Positions 13,918-19,573 of a stretch of 19,573 nucleotides of DNA are shown piece by piece. Every line of letters begins with the position of its first letter. Within the stretch, counting starts at the first letter, position 1. The position numbers and the translations under genes are program-made. The stretch is from positions 1 through 19,573 of the forward strand of contig DGXZ01000028.1 of the NCBI GenBank assembly GCA_002396485.1, given 5' to 3'. Below the pieces are notes generated by a model. The model was not told the DNA's origin. It made no database searches and worked only from the letters and a program-made list of their open reading frames with translations. The stretch comes from Spartobacteria bacterium UBA5019. GTDB taxonomy: Bacteria > Verrucomicrobiota > Verrucomicrobiia > Chthoniobacterales > Terrimicrobiaceae.

Positions 13918-15029
13918 TGAGACGCCCTCGCGCAGAACACCGCGCGTTGAAGGTCGCTTTCCTCTTTATTGGGATGCCTGTGGGGGGGGCGGAAGATTTT
14001 GCTCTTGGAGTTTATCCTCACCTCGCTCCCGAGGTGGACGCCCGTTTTGTATGCCTTCGTGAATTGGGGATGCTTGGCGAGGAGGCATTGGCAGCGGGTT
14101 GGCCGGTGGAATTGATGCCGCTCTTTCCCAAGAAACGCATCAGCCCGCTGGCTGTGTGGAAGTTTTCCCGTTGGCTTGATCGCGAGGGGATCGATGTGGT
14201 TCATTCACAGACTTACCATGCTCATCTTTTTGGAGTCGCTGCTGCGCGCTTGTCTGGAGCCGCAGCGATTCTTCACCAGCAAAAAACGCTCGGAGAGATG
14301 CCGCTTCGCAAGAGGGTTTTGTTCCAGCTCTGTTTGAGAGGTGCCAAAAAAATTCTCACACTTTCTGCGCAGACGCGTGCGGAAATCAGTTCAAGATTTT
14401 CGATCCCCTCGAGTTTGGTTGAAGTCGTGCCCAATGCGATTGATGACGATCTTTTCCGCCCCGTCGGTGACAATCGTGTTATCAGAAAAAATCTCGGCCT
14501 CCCCGAGGATGAGATTCTCTTTGGGACGGTTGCCTCTCTGCATCCTGTGAAAAATCACAAGGCTACTATTGAAGCGCTGGCCATCTTGCGCCACCGAGGC
14601 CTGAGGCCCAAAGCCGTTTTTGTGGGTGATGGCGTGGCGCGCAAAGAGCTCGAAAATTTTGCGCTGGAGCACGGCGTCTGGGAGCAGATTGTTTTTGCCG
14701 GACGGCGGCGACCATCGGTCCCGTGGTTTCAGGCCTTGGATTTCTTTGTGCTGCCTTCGTTTTGGGAAGGCCAGGCGCTCGCGTTGTTGCAAGCGCTTTC
14801 CTGTCGATTGCCAGTTATCGTGAGTCGGATCGAAGGAAACACAGCGGTCCTTGGTGAGAATCATGCTGGCTATTTCGACCCGAATGATTCAGCCAAACTT
14901 GCGGAACTCATTGCATCTGCAACCAAGGATGCAGCCGCTCGAGAGGCCCTCCTGGCAAGGAACGCCGCCATTCCGACATGCCGCGATGCGGCTCGGCAGT
15001 TGAAACGCATCTACAGTGAAATCGCATGA
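13917..15029 (+). CDS. GT4-family glycosyltransferase with variant EX7Q motif
   Basis: A 370-residue GT-B glycosyltransferase that probably adds a sugar to a lipid-linked glycan at the inner membrane. The N-terminal domain begins KVAFLFIGMPVGGAEDF, the acceptor-side glycine loop. The C-terminal domain contains VPNAIDDDLFRPV, GTVASLHPVKNH and FVGDGVARKELE, typical of GT4. The nucleotide-sugar motif reads E284-GQALALL-Q292, where the family usually has a second glutamate (EX7E). The gene starts inside the trpB stop and ends with an ATGA overlap onto the next GT4, so it opens the glycan cluster. An eight-G tract lies at codons 22-25. The frame is intact, and neither donor nor acceptor can be read from sequence. 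Confidence 0.9.
   Translation: MRRPRAEHRALKVAFLFIGMPVGGAEDFALGVYPHLAPEVDARFVCLRELGMLGEEALAAGWPVELMPLFPKKRISPLAVWKFSRWLDREGIDVVHSQTYHAHLFGVAAARLSGAAAILHQQKTLGEMPLRKRVLFQLCLRGAKKILTLSAQTRAEISSRFSIPSSLVEVVPNAIDDDLFRPVGDNRVIRKNLGLPEDEILFGTVASLHPVKNHKATIEALAILRHRGLRPKAVFVGDGVARKELENFALEHGVWEQIVFAGRRRPSVPWFQALDFFVLPSFWEGQALALLQALSCRLPVIVSRIEGNTAVLGENHAGYFDPNDSAKLAELIASATKDAAAREALLARNAAIPTCRDAARQLKRIYSEIA
13982..13989 (+). repeat. G8 homopolymer inside the first GT4 gene
   Basis: Eight consecutive Gs encode the GG of the PVGGAED loop, 65 bases after the ATG. A gain or loss of one base by strand slippage would shift the frame near the start and abolish the enzyme. In the sequence given the tract is in frame. 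Poly-G tracts early in glycosyltransferase genes are a known basis of phase variation in other bacteria. Confidence 0.7.
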
Positions 15030-16228
15030 AGATCGCGATTTTCACGCCAACATTTCTGCCGAAGTGCTCGGGTGCGGAAATTTTTCATCACAATCTTGCG
15101 AGCCAACTTGTCGCGATGGGGCACGAACCGGTCATTGTCCTTCCGCGCTCGCTGCATCGGCGTCTTCAAGCGGAGCGCTGGAATCTCCCCTACGCGACAG
15201 TTCCTTTTCCGGCGAATATCTGGAGCTATTTCAAATACTCCACGCCTTTTGCCTTCTCGCTGAATCGCCGTATTCTTTCCGCTCTTCATCGGAGACACGG
15301 CTTCGATGTCTGGCATACGGTGGTTCTCTCGCCGGCAGGTATTTGTTTTGCAAACTGGCAATCACACACCGGTATCCCTGGCTTGGTCCGCGCGGTGGGC
15401 GATGATGTTCAGGCGGTCCCCGGAGTAAAATCTCATTCGCACATGGACAGGCTCATTCGCCACTGGATTCCCAGCGCTCGTTGTCTCGTCTCCCTCTCTC
15501 GGGACATGTCGGAGCAACTGGAAAAAATCGGTGTGCCTGCCGAAAAAATTGAGATGATCCCGAATGCGGTTGATCAGCGCCGCTTCGCATTGGACTCCGA
15601 TAGGATGGCAGCGAGGGATGTTCTCCAACTCCCGCGAGATGCTTTTCTCTTTCTCTGTGTGGCGCGGAATCATCCGCAAAAAGATTTGCCCACTTTGCTC
15701 AAGGCATTCCAGACACTTGCCGCTCGATCTTCACCGGGTTCGGTCCATCTCGCAATCGTTGGTCGGGGCGTTCCGCTGTTGCAGGGGCTTGTCGAGTCTA
15801 TGGGCCTTAAATCTCAAGTTCATCTTTTGGAGCTTATGCCGGAAGCGTCTCCGGGAGTCCCGCCTGAACTCCCACCCAGCAGGCTTGTGGAGCTTTACCG
15901 TGCGGGGGATGCGTTTGTTCTCTCATCGCAGCTGGAGGGATTTAGTTCGGCGCTACTTGAGGCCATGGCGGCGGGGCTGCCCATTATTGCGACTTCGGCG
16001 CCAGGCATTGTGGATCAGGTGGAACACGAGCGCGAAGCGCTTCTTTCGCCTTGTGGCTCACCCGAGATGCTGGCCGAGAGCATGAGAAAAGTATCCAGCG
16101 ACTCCATTCTCAAAAACCAATTGGGAGCCAATGCTGCGGAGCGCGCACAGAATTTCTCATGGGAAAATGTGGCTTTGAAATACACAGCTCTCTACGAACG
16201 CCTCATTGCCGAGGGGCCACGCAAATAA
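15026..16228 (+). CDS. GT4-family glycosyltransferase
   Basis: A 400-residue GT-B enzyme, second of the cluster. Its N-terminus is MKIAIFTPTFLPKCSGAEIFHHNL, the usual GGxE-type acceptor loop with SG for GG. The C-terminal domain has IPNAVDQRRF, CVARNHPQKDLPTLLKAF, and a canonical EX7E motif in LEGFSSALLEAMAAGLPIIAT. The ATG overlaps the stop of the preceding GT4 (ATGA), so the two are translationally coupled. No TM segment is present, so it should act on a membrane-bound acceptor from the cytoplasm. Its linkage and donor sugar are not evident; LPS core or O-antigen assembly is inferred from neighbours. Confidence 0.92.
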   Translation: MKIAIFTPTFLPKCSGAEIFHHNLASQLVAMGHEPVIVLPRSLHRRLQAERWNLPYATVPFPANIWSYFKYSTPFAFSLNRRILSALHRRHGFDVWHTVVLSPAGICFANWQSHTGIPGLVRAVGDDVQAVPGVKSHSHMDRLIRHWIPSARCLVSLSRDMSEQLEKIGVPAEKIEMIPNAVDQRRFALDSDRMAARDVLQLPRDAFLFLCVARNHPQKDLPTLLKAFQTLAARSSPGSVHLAIVGRGVPLLQGLVESMGLKSQVHLLELMPEASPGVPPELPPSRLVELYRAGDAFVLSSQLEGFSSALLEAMAAGLPIIATSAPGIVDQVEHEREALLSPCGSPEMLAESMRKVSSDSILKNQLGANAAERAQNFSWENVALKYTALYERLIAEGPRK

Positions 16229-16237
16229 ACAAAGCCC

Positions 16238-17230
16238 ATGCAAAGAATCCTTGTCATTCAAAACAAGCGCATCGGCGATGTCATTCTCACCGCCCCTGTG
16301 ATCGATGTCCTTCGTTCGACTTTCCCAAAAGCAAATCTATCGGTGGTGATGGACAGCACTTGCCGTGGGGTGGATGCCCTTCTTCCCGGGATAGAGCCGC
16401 TGTATTTCTACAAACGCCGGTTGAATTTCCACTTCTGGCGGCACATTTTTTTACGCCGTTGGGATTTGTGTCTGGAGTTCACCGGAACGGATCGCGGGGT
16501 GTTGGTTGCCGGGCTTTCCATGGCGCGGATTCGTGCGACCTATAAGCGGCACGGGGGCTCAGCAGGCCGCCGGATGGCCTTTAACCGATTTATGGAATCC
16601 GATGTCAAAAATAGACACACCGTTGACTATCATTTGGATCTCTTGAAAGGCTTGGGAATCCAAACGGAAGGTGCGCGCAGGGGTATTTCCATGTCGCCGG
16701 ATAGGGTTCAAGCCATGAGGGAATTGCTCAGCGGCCGAGGAGTCGGGCCCCATTTCGCCGTGATTCATCCCGGTGCGGCGCGCTCCGAAAAAATGTGGGG
16801 CGTGGACAATTGGATTCGCACGGCGGAATTTCTGGCATCCACAGGCAATCTGGATGTTGTGCTGACCGGTGGTGGTCATGCAGACGAGTTGAAGCAGATC
16901 GGCCATATCCTATCCCGCTCATCGGGGCGCATCTTCTCTGTGGCAGGCGAAACCACCTTGGATACGCTTGCCGCCACACTGGCATTGGCCCGGATTTATG
17001 TGGGCGTGGATACCGGTGCAGCGCATATGGCCGATGCGCTTGGTATTCCATGCGCTGTCCTTTTCGGGTCCACCAACCCACTTCACTGGGGGCCGCGCGG
17101 CGTGCAAGGGAGGGCTGTTGGCGCATCGGGATTTTCCAGTTACCCCCACAATTTTCCTAAATCATCCATGCAGGAGATTCCTGTCGCCAATGTAGAGGCC
17201 GCGATCATTTCCGCACTCTCGAAAAGTTGA
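16238..17230 (+). CDS. GT9-family (heptosyltransferase-like) glycosyltransferase
   Basis: A 330-residue protein of the ADP-heptose:LPS heptosyltransferase family (GT9), which builds the inner core of LPS. The N-terminus ILVIQNKRIGDVILTAPVIDVL carries the conserved IGD acceptor loop. The C-terminal half has FAVIHPGAARSEKMW and then YVGVDTGAAHMADALGIPCAVLFG and HWGP, the donor-binding segment that defines the family. The length is typical. It starts nine bases after the preceding GT4. This is the strongest sign that the cluster serves LPS. Whether the donor is ADP-heptose or another sugar cannot be told, since no heptose synthesis genes are in the window. Confidence 0.92.
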   Translation: MQRILVIQNKRIGDVILTAPVIDVLRSTFPKANLSVVMDSTCRGVDALLPGIEPLYFYKRRLNFHFWRHIFLRRWDLCLEFTGTDRGVLVAGLSMARIRATYKRHGGSAGRRMAFNRFMESDVKNRHTVDYHLDLLKGLGIQTEGARRGISMSPDRVQAMRELLSGRGVGPHFAVIHPGAARSEKMWGVDNWIRTAEFLASTGNLDVVLTGGGHADELKQIGHILSRSSGRIFSVAGETTLDTLAATLALARIYVGVDTGAAHMADALGIPCAVLFGSTNPLHWGPRGVQGRAVGASGFSSYPHNFPKSSMQEIPVANVEAAIISALSKS

Positions 17231-17261
17231 GGAGATTGACACCTGCCCAGCTATACCGAAA

Positions 17262-17963
17262 ATGACCCGCTCATCCATGAAATCCCTTTCCATCGTGCTG
17301 CCTTTTTTCAACGAATCCGGCTCTGTCGAGGATGTCCTGATGGAGGTAAAAAAAGTTCTTCCCGATGCAGAAGTCATTGCGGTGGATGATGGCAGCACGG
17401 ATGGAACTGGCGCAAAAATTGCCGCATTGAATGGGGTAAGGCTCGTTTCGTTTCCTCGCAATCTTGGGCAAAGCGCGGCTCTTTTTGCGGGTCTCCAAGC
17501 GGCCACCGGCGAGATCATTGCGATGATGGATGGAGATGGTCAGAATGATCCGGCCGATATTCCCCGTCTTGTCGCTGCCTTGGAGCATGCAGATGTGGCC
17601 TATGGTTTCAGGGCTGTTCGTCGGGATGATTGGAAGCGCCGGATGGCCTCGCGCTTTGCAAACGCTGTTCGAAGAAAGGCTCTGGGTGATCGTGCCACGG
17701 ATACCGGTTGTTCTCTGAAGGTCATTAAGCGTGAGCATGTCCAGTTCTTGATTCCTTTTAACGGTCTCCATCGCTATCTACCGGCTCTTTTTGAGCGGGC
17801 GGGCCTCAAGTTTTCGGAGATTCCAGTTGGGCACCGCCCCAGAAAAACAGGTGTCTCCAAATACACCATCAATGGCCGTGCGCTCCGTGGGCTCATCGAT
17901 CTGGTCGGAGTGCGTTGGATTATGACACGAATGATTATTTGGCCATTAGAGCTTAAAAAATGA
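17262..17963 (+). CDS. GT2-family polyprenyl-phosphate sugar transferase (DPM1-like)
   Basis: A 233-residue GT-A enzyme. VDDGSTDG at about 41-48 binds the nucleotide, and D90-G-D92-GQNDP is the metal-binding DxD equivalent followed by the QxxP motif seen in dolichol-phosphate mannose synthase-like proteins. DTGCSLKVIKR and KTGVSKYTINGR are further family motifs. One hydrophobic stretch near the C-terminus (about 205-230) may associate with the membrane. Unlike many relatives it lacks a two-TM C-terminal tail. The ATG at 17277 (MKSLSIVLPFF) is an equally good start, and no clear ribosome site separates them. It overlaps the next gene (ATGA). Production of a polyprenyl-phosphate sugar is inferred from family and neighbours. 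Confidence 0.9.
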   Translation: MTRSSMKSLSIVLPFFNESGSVEDVLMEVKKVLPDAEVIAVDDGSTDGTGAKIAALNGVRLVSFPRNLGQSAALFAGLQAATGEIIAMMDGDGQNDPADIPRLVAALEHADVAYGFRAVRRDDWKRRMASRFANAVRRKALGDRATDTGCSLKVIKREHVQFLIPFNGLHRYLPALFERAGLKFSEIPVGHRPRKTGVSKYTINGRALRGLIDLVGVRWIMTRMIIWPLELKK

Positions 17964-18304
17964 GCTTTTTTTCACTATTACACACAGAAGTTGTTTCCTT
18001 TTTCAATATCCCCCTCGGTCATTTTTGGGGTATCTCGTTGGACTCTGGTAAATTGGTAGGTTATTTAGGAGCTGCGCTTTTTTCTGCCCGTTGGCTTTTG
18101 CAGATGGGTGCCTCCAAAATATCCGGCAAGCCCGTGCTCCCACGCCTCTTTTGGTATGTGAGCATCGCTGGAAGCTTTTGCCTTCTCAGCTATTTCACTT
18201 TCGGTAAAAATGACTCCGTTGGGATACTTTCAAACCTCTTCCCTATGTCGGTGGCTATTTACAATTTGTATTTGGATTTCAGCCATAGAAAAAATTTGAA
18301 ATGA
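17960..18304 (+). CDS. LAB_N-domain small membrane protein
   Basis: A 114-residue integral membrane protein with about three hydrophobic segments (about 33-49, 62-80, 86-106). The stretch GYLGAALFSARWLLQMGASKISGKPVLP, then FWYVSIAGSFCLLSYF and a final IYNLYLDF, matches the lipid A biosynthesis N-terminal domain (LAB_N), best known at the start of some LpxB proteins. It stands alone here and has no LpxB catalytic part. Stand-alone copies are frequent beside GT2 and ArnT-like genes, as seen here, with ATGA overlaps on both sides. A role as a membrane partner or flippase-like helper for the lipid-linked sugar is inference; the biochemical function of the stand-alone domain is not established. 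Confidence 0.88.
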   Translation: MSFFSLLHTEVVSFFNIPLGHFWGISLDSGKLVGYLGAALFSARWLLQMGASKISGKPVLPRLFWYVSIAGSFCLLSYFTFGKNDSVGILSNLFPMSVAIYNLYLDFSHRKNLK

Positions 18305-19573
18305 CTGCAAATCAGAATGCTACTTTGCTGGTGCGCTGGCCCATATTGGCGGCGTTTGTTTTTCTTGGGTTGAGCTTGCTTTTATTCGGGCGGAATTTGG
18401 ATTTCTATCTGTATGCGCATCCAGATGAACCTAATAAGGCTTCGCAGATCACGAAAAACGAATACAATTTTCATCACCCGATGCTGATGATCCGAACGGC
18501 GAGAATTGTTGCGGATTTTTCTGGAAAAGCGGCGGATTTTACATTTGTGATGCTTGCTGGACGTTGGGCAAGCGTTATTTACGCTTCATTGGCAGTGTTT
18601 CTTTTTGTTCTCATCAATGGCCGCCTCCATGGGCCGTTGGTAGCCGTGGCCACGGGGATTTTCCTGATTTCCAACCCACACCTTTTTGACCTTGCTCATT
18701 ATTTCAAAGAGGATCCCTGCCTGCTATTTGGTGTGGCTTTGGCTTTGTTTGCCATGCTTCTTTACTCTGAGAAGCCCAGAGCTTTAGAGGCTGGATTTGT
18801 TGGTTTGGCATGTGCGGTGGCACTTTCTGCAAAGTATTCTGCGGCGATAGTCCTCCCATTCGCTGTTTATCTTTTAGTGGCTTATTCTAAGAACAAACCC
18901 AGGGATTTGGCGGTTGCGGCGGCGTGTTTTTGCGCGGGTGTGTTTTTGATCAATTTTCCAGCCTTTGAAGCACTTGCGAAGGCGTCTGGAAGTTTGGACC
19001 GGGAGATCGATTCTCTCACGGGCCAGTCAAAAATTTCGACACGCAGTGTGCCGCATGGAGTCTATTCGAACATTTACTGGCAATCGGCAACGCCAGTGTT
19101 GATTGGACTCCTCGGGGTGTATGGGTTCGATGTTTTCAAGAGGAGATTCCAGCTTGCTCCGATGGAGCGTGTGATGATTTTTCTTCCCATCTTGTATGTT
19201 GCTGTTCTTTCGTTTCTGCCTAAGACTCACCACAGGTATTTTCTTCCAGTCGCTGTGCTGTTGGCGTGTTTGAGTGCTGTTGGTTTGAAGAACATTCTCA
19301 AAATCCGCCACGGTTTTATCTTGGTAGTTGCCTTGATTTTACTATCCGTGGCGTGGCAAGCGCCGCGTTTATTTGCGGCTGATCGGGGGTTTGCCGACGA
19401 TCATCGGAAGGAGCTCTTGGCTTTTATAGAACAGGAAATCTCCGGCGAATCCAAGATTCTCCAAGATAAACGGGTTGAGGTTCCAAAGGCCGATGTTCGA
19501 AATCTCGAAAATCGTCCAATCCAAGCTAGCGACACTCTCGAATCGTTGCGTGAAGAGGGGTTTACCCATATCA
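18301..19573 (+). CDS. ArnT/PMT-like membrane glycosyltransferase, truncated by window end
   Basis: The first 424 residues of a protein that continues past the window. The ATG overlaps the stop of the LAB_N gene (ATGA), and the frame is open to the last base. Hydrophobic segments start at about 12-30 and recur through about 360, with a soluble C-terminal part beginning at about 361. After the first segment comes HPDEPNK (residues 40-46). An acidic pair at this place in the first outer loop is the catalytic feature of the GT-C fold in ArnT (GT83), PMT (GT39) and relatives. LSAKYSAA and TKNEYNFHHPM resemble other GT-C conserved spots. It would transfer a sugar from a polyprenyl-phosphate donor on the periplasmic face. 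The AT content is higher than in the genes to the left. Confidence 0.85.
   Translation, partial: MTANQNATLLVRWPILAAFVFLGLSLLLFGRNLDFYLYAHPDEPNKASQITKNEYNFHHPMLMIRTARIVADFSGKAADFTFVMLAGRWASVIYASLAVFLFVLINGRLHGPLVAVATGIFLISNPHLFDLAHYFKEDPCLLFGVALALFAMLLYSEKPRALEAGFVGLACAVALSAKYSAAIVLPFAVYLLVAYSKNKPRDLAVAAACFCAGVFLINFPAFEALAKASGSLDREIDSLTGQSKISTRSVPHGVYSNIYWQSATPVLIGLLGVYGFDVFKRRFQLAPMERVMIFLPILYVAVLSFLPKTHHRYFLPVAVLLACLSAVGLKNILKIRHGFILVVALILLSVAWQAPRLFAADRGFADDHRKELLAFIEQEISGESKILQDKRVEVPKADVRNLENRPIQASDTLESLREEGFTHI

Overview
The window is a 19.6 kb piece of a moderately GC-rich bacterial chromosome, carrying mostly housekeeping genes plus an envelope-glycan cluster. No rRNA or other phylogenetic marker is present, so the host is an inference. 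The mix suggests the PVC superphylum, most likely Verrucomicrobiota: HemQ in an apparently Gram-negative cell, a DUF721/DciA helicase loader, an ECF sigma operon with a pseudopilin-tailed membrane protein, a short GH77 enzyme, LPS-type glycosyltransferases, and an ACAGAG-type dispersed repeat.

Left part (1-3431). About 460 AT-rich bases hold no convincing gene, but do hold a three-unit ACAGAG repeat. They are followed by a minus-strand operon that reads leftward: ECF sigma factor (2928-3431), small one-TM partner protein (2581-2931, ATGA overlap), 515-aa membrane-anchored protein with a pseudopilin-like C-terminus (1009-2556), and a small membrane protein with a TPR-like tail (465-956).

Centre-left (3432-6544). 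A 74-aa protein ending in eight glutamines runs into the terminator of RNase P RNA (rnpB, minus strand, about 3866-4294), which has a recognisable terminator and a plausible promoter. Divergent from rnpB is a zinc-ribbon protein followed by a Kup potassium transporter, probably one transcript.

Centre (6493-8739). On the minus strand, hemQ (coproheme decarboxylase) and an unknown anchored protein form a pair whose 3' end overlaps kup tail-to-tail. Divergent from hemQ is a single-cluster ferredoxin ending in a strong terminator. The dciA start codon directly follows that terminator's T-run, and its likely Shine-Dalgarno lies inside the terminator stem.

Right part (8856-19573). A co-directional run follows: fabF, an Hsp33-type redox chaperone, GH77 4-alpha-glucanotransferase (malQ) and trpB. 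TrpB overlaps, by one base, the first gene of a glycosyltransferase cluster: GT4, GT4, GT9, GT2, a LAB_N small membrane protein and an ArnT/PMT-like membrane glycosyltransferase cut off by the window end. Most junctions in this cluster are ATGA overlaps, indicating tight translational coupling. The last three genes together look like a lipid-linked sugar donor pathway: GT2 makes a polyprenyl-phosphate sugar, LAB_N assists, and the integral membrane GT transfers it outside the inner membrane. GC content drops and T-richness rises towards the right end, as is common in surface-glycan loci.

I see no CRISPR array, tRNA, prophage or complete insertion sequence. Nothing in the window is clearly a new system. 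The points most worth a second look are the terminator-embedded ribosome binding site of dciA, the G8 tract and EX7Q motif in the first GT4 gene, and the GT2/LAB_N/ArnT-like triad.
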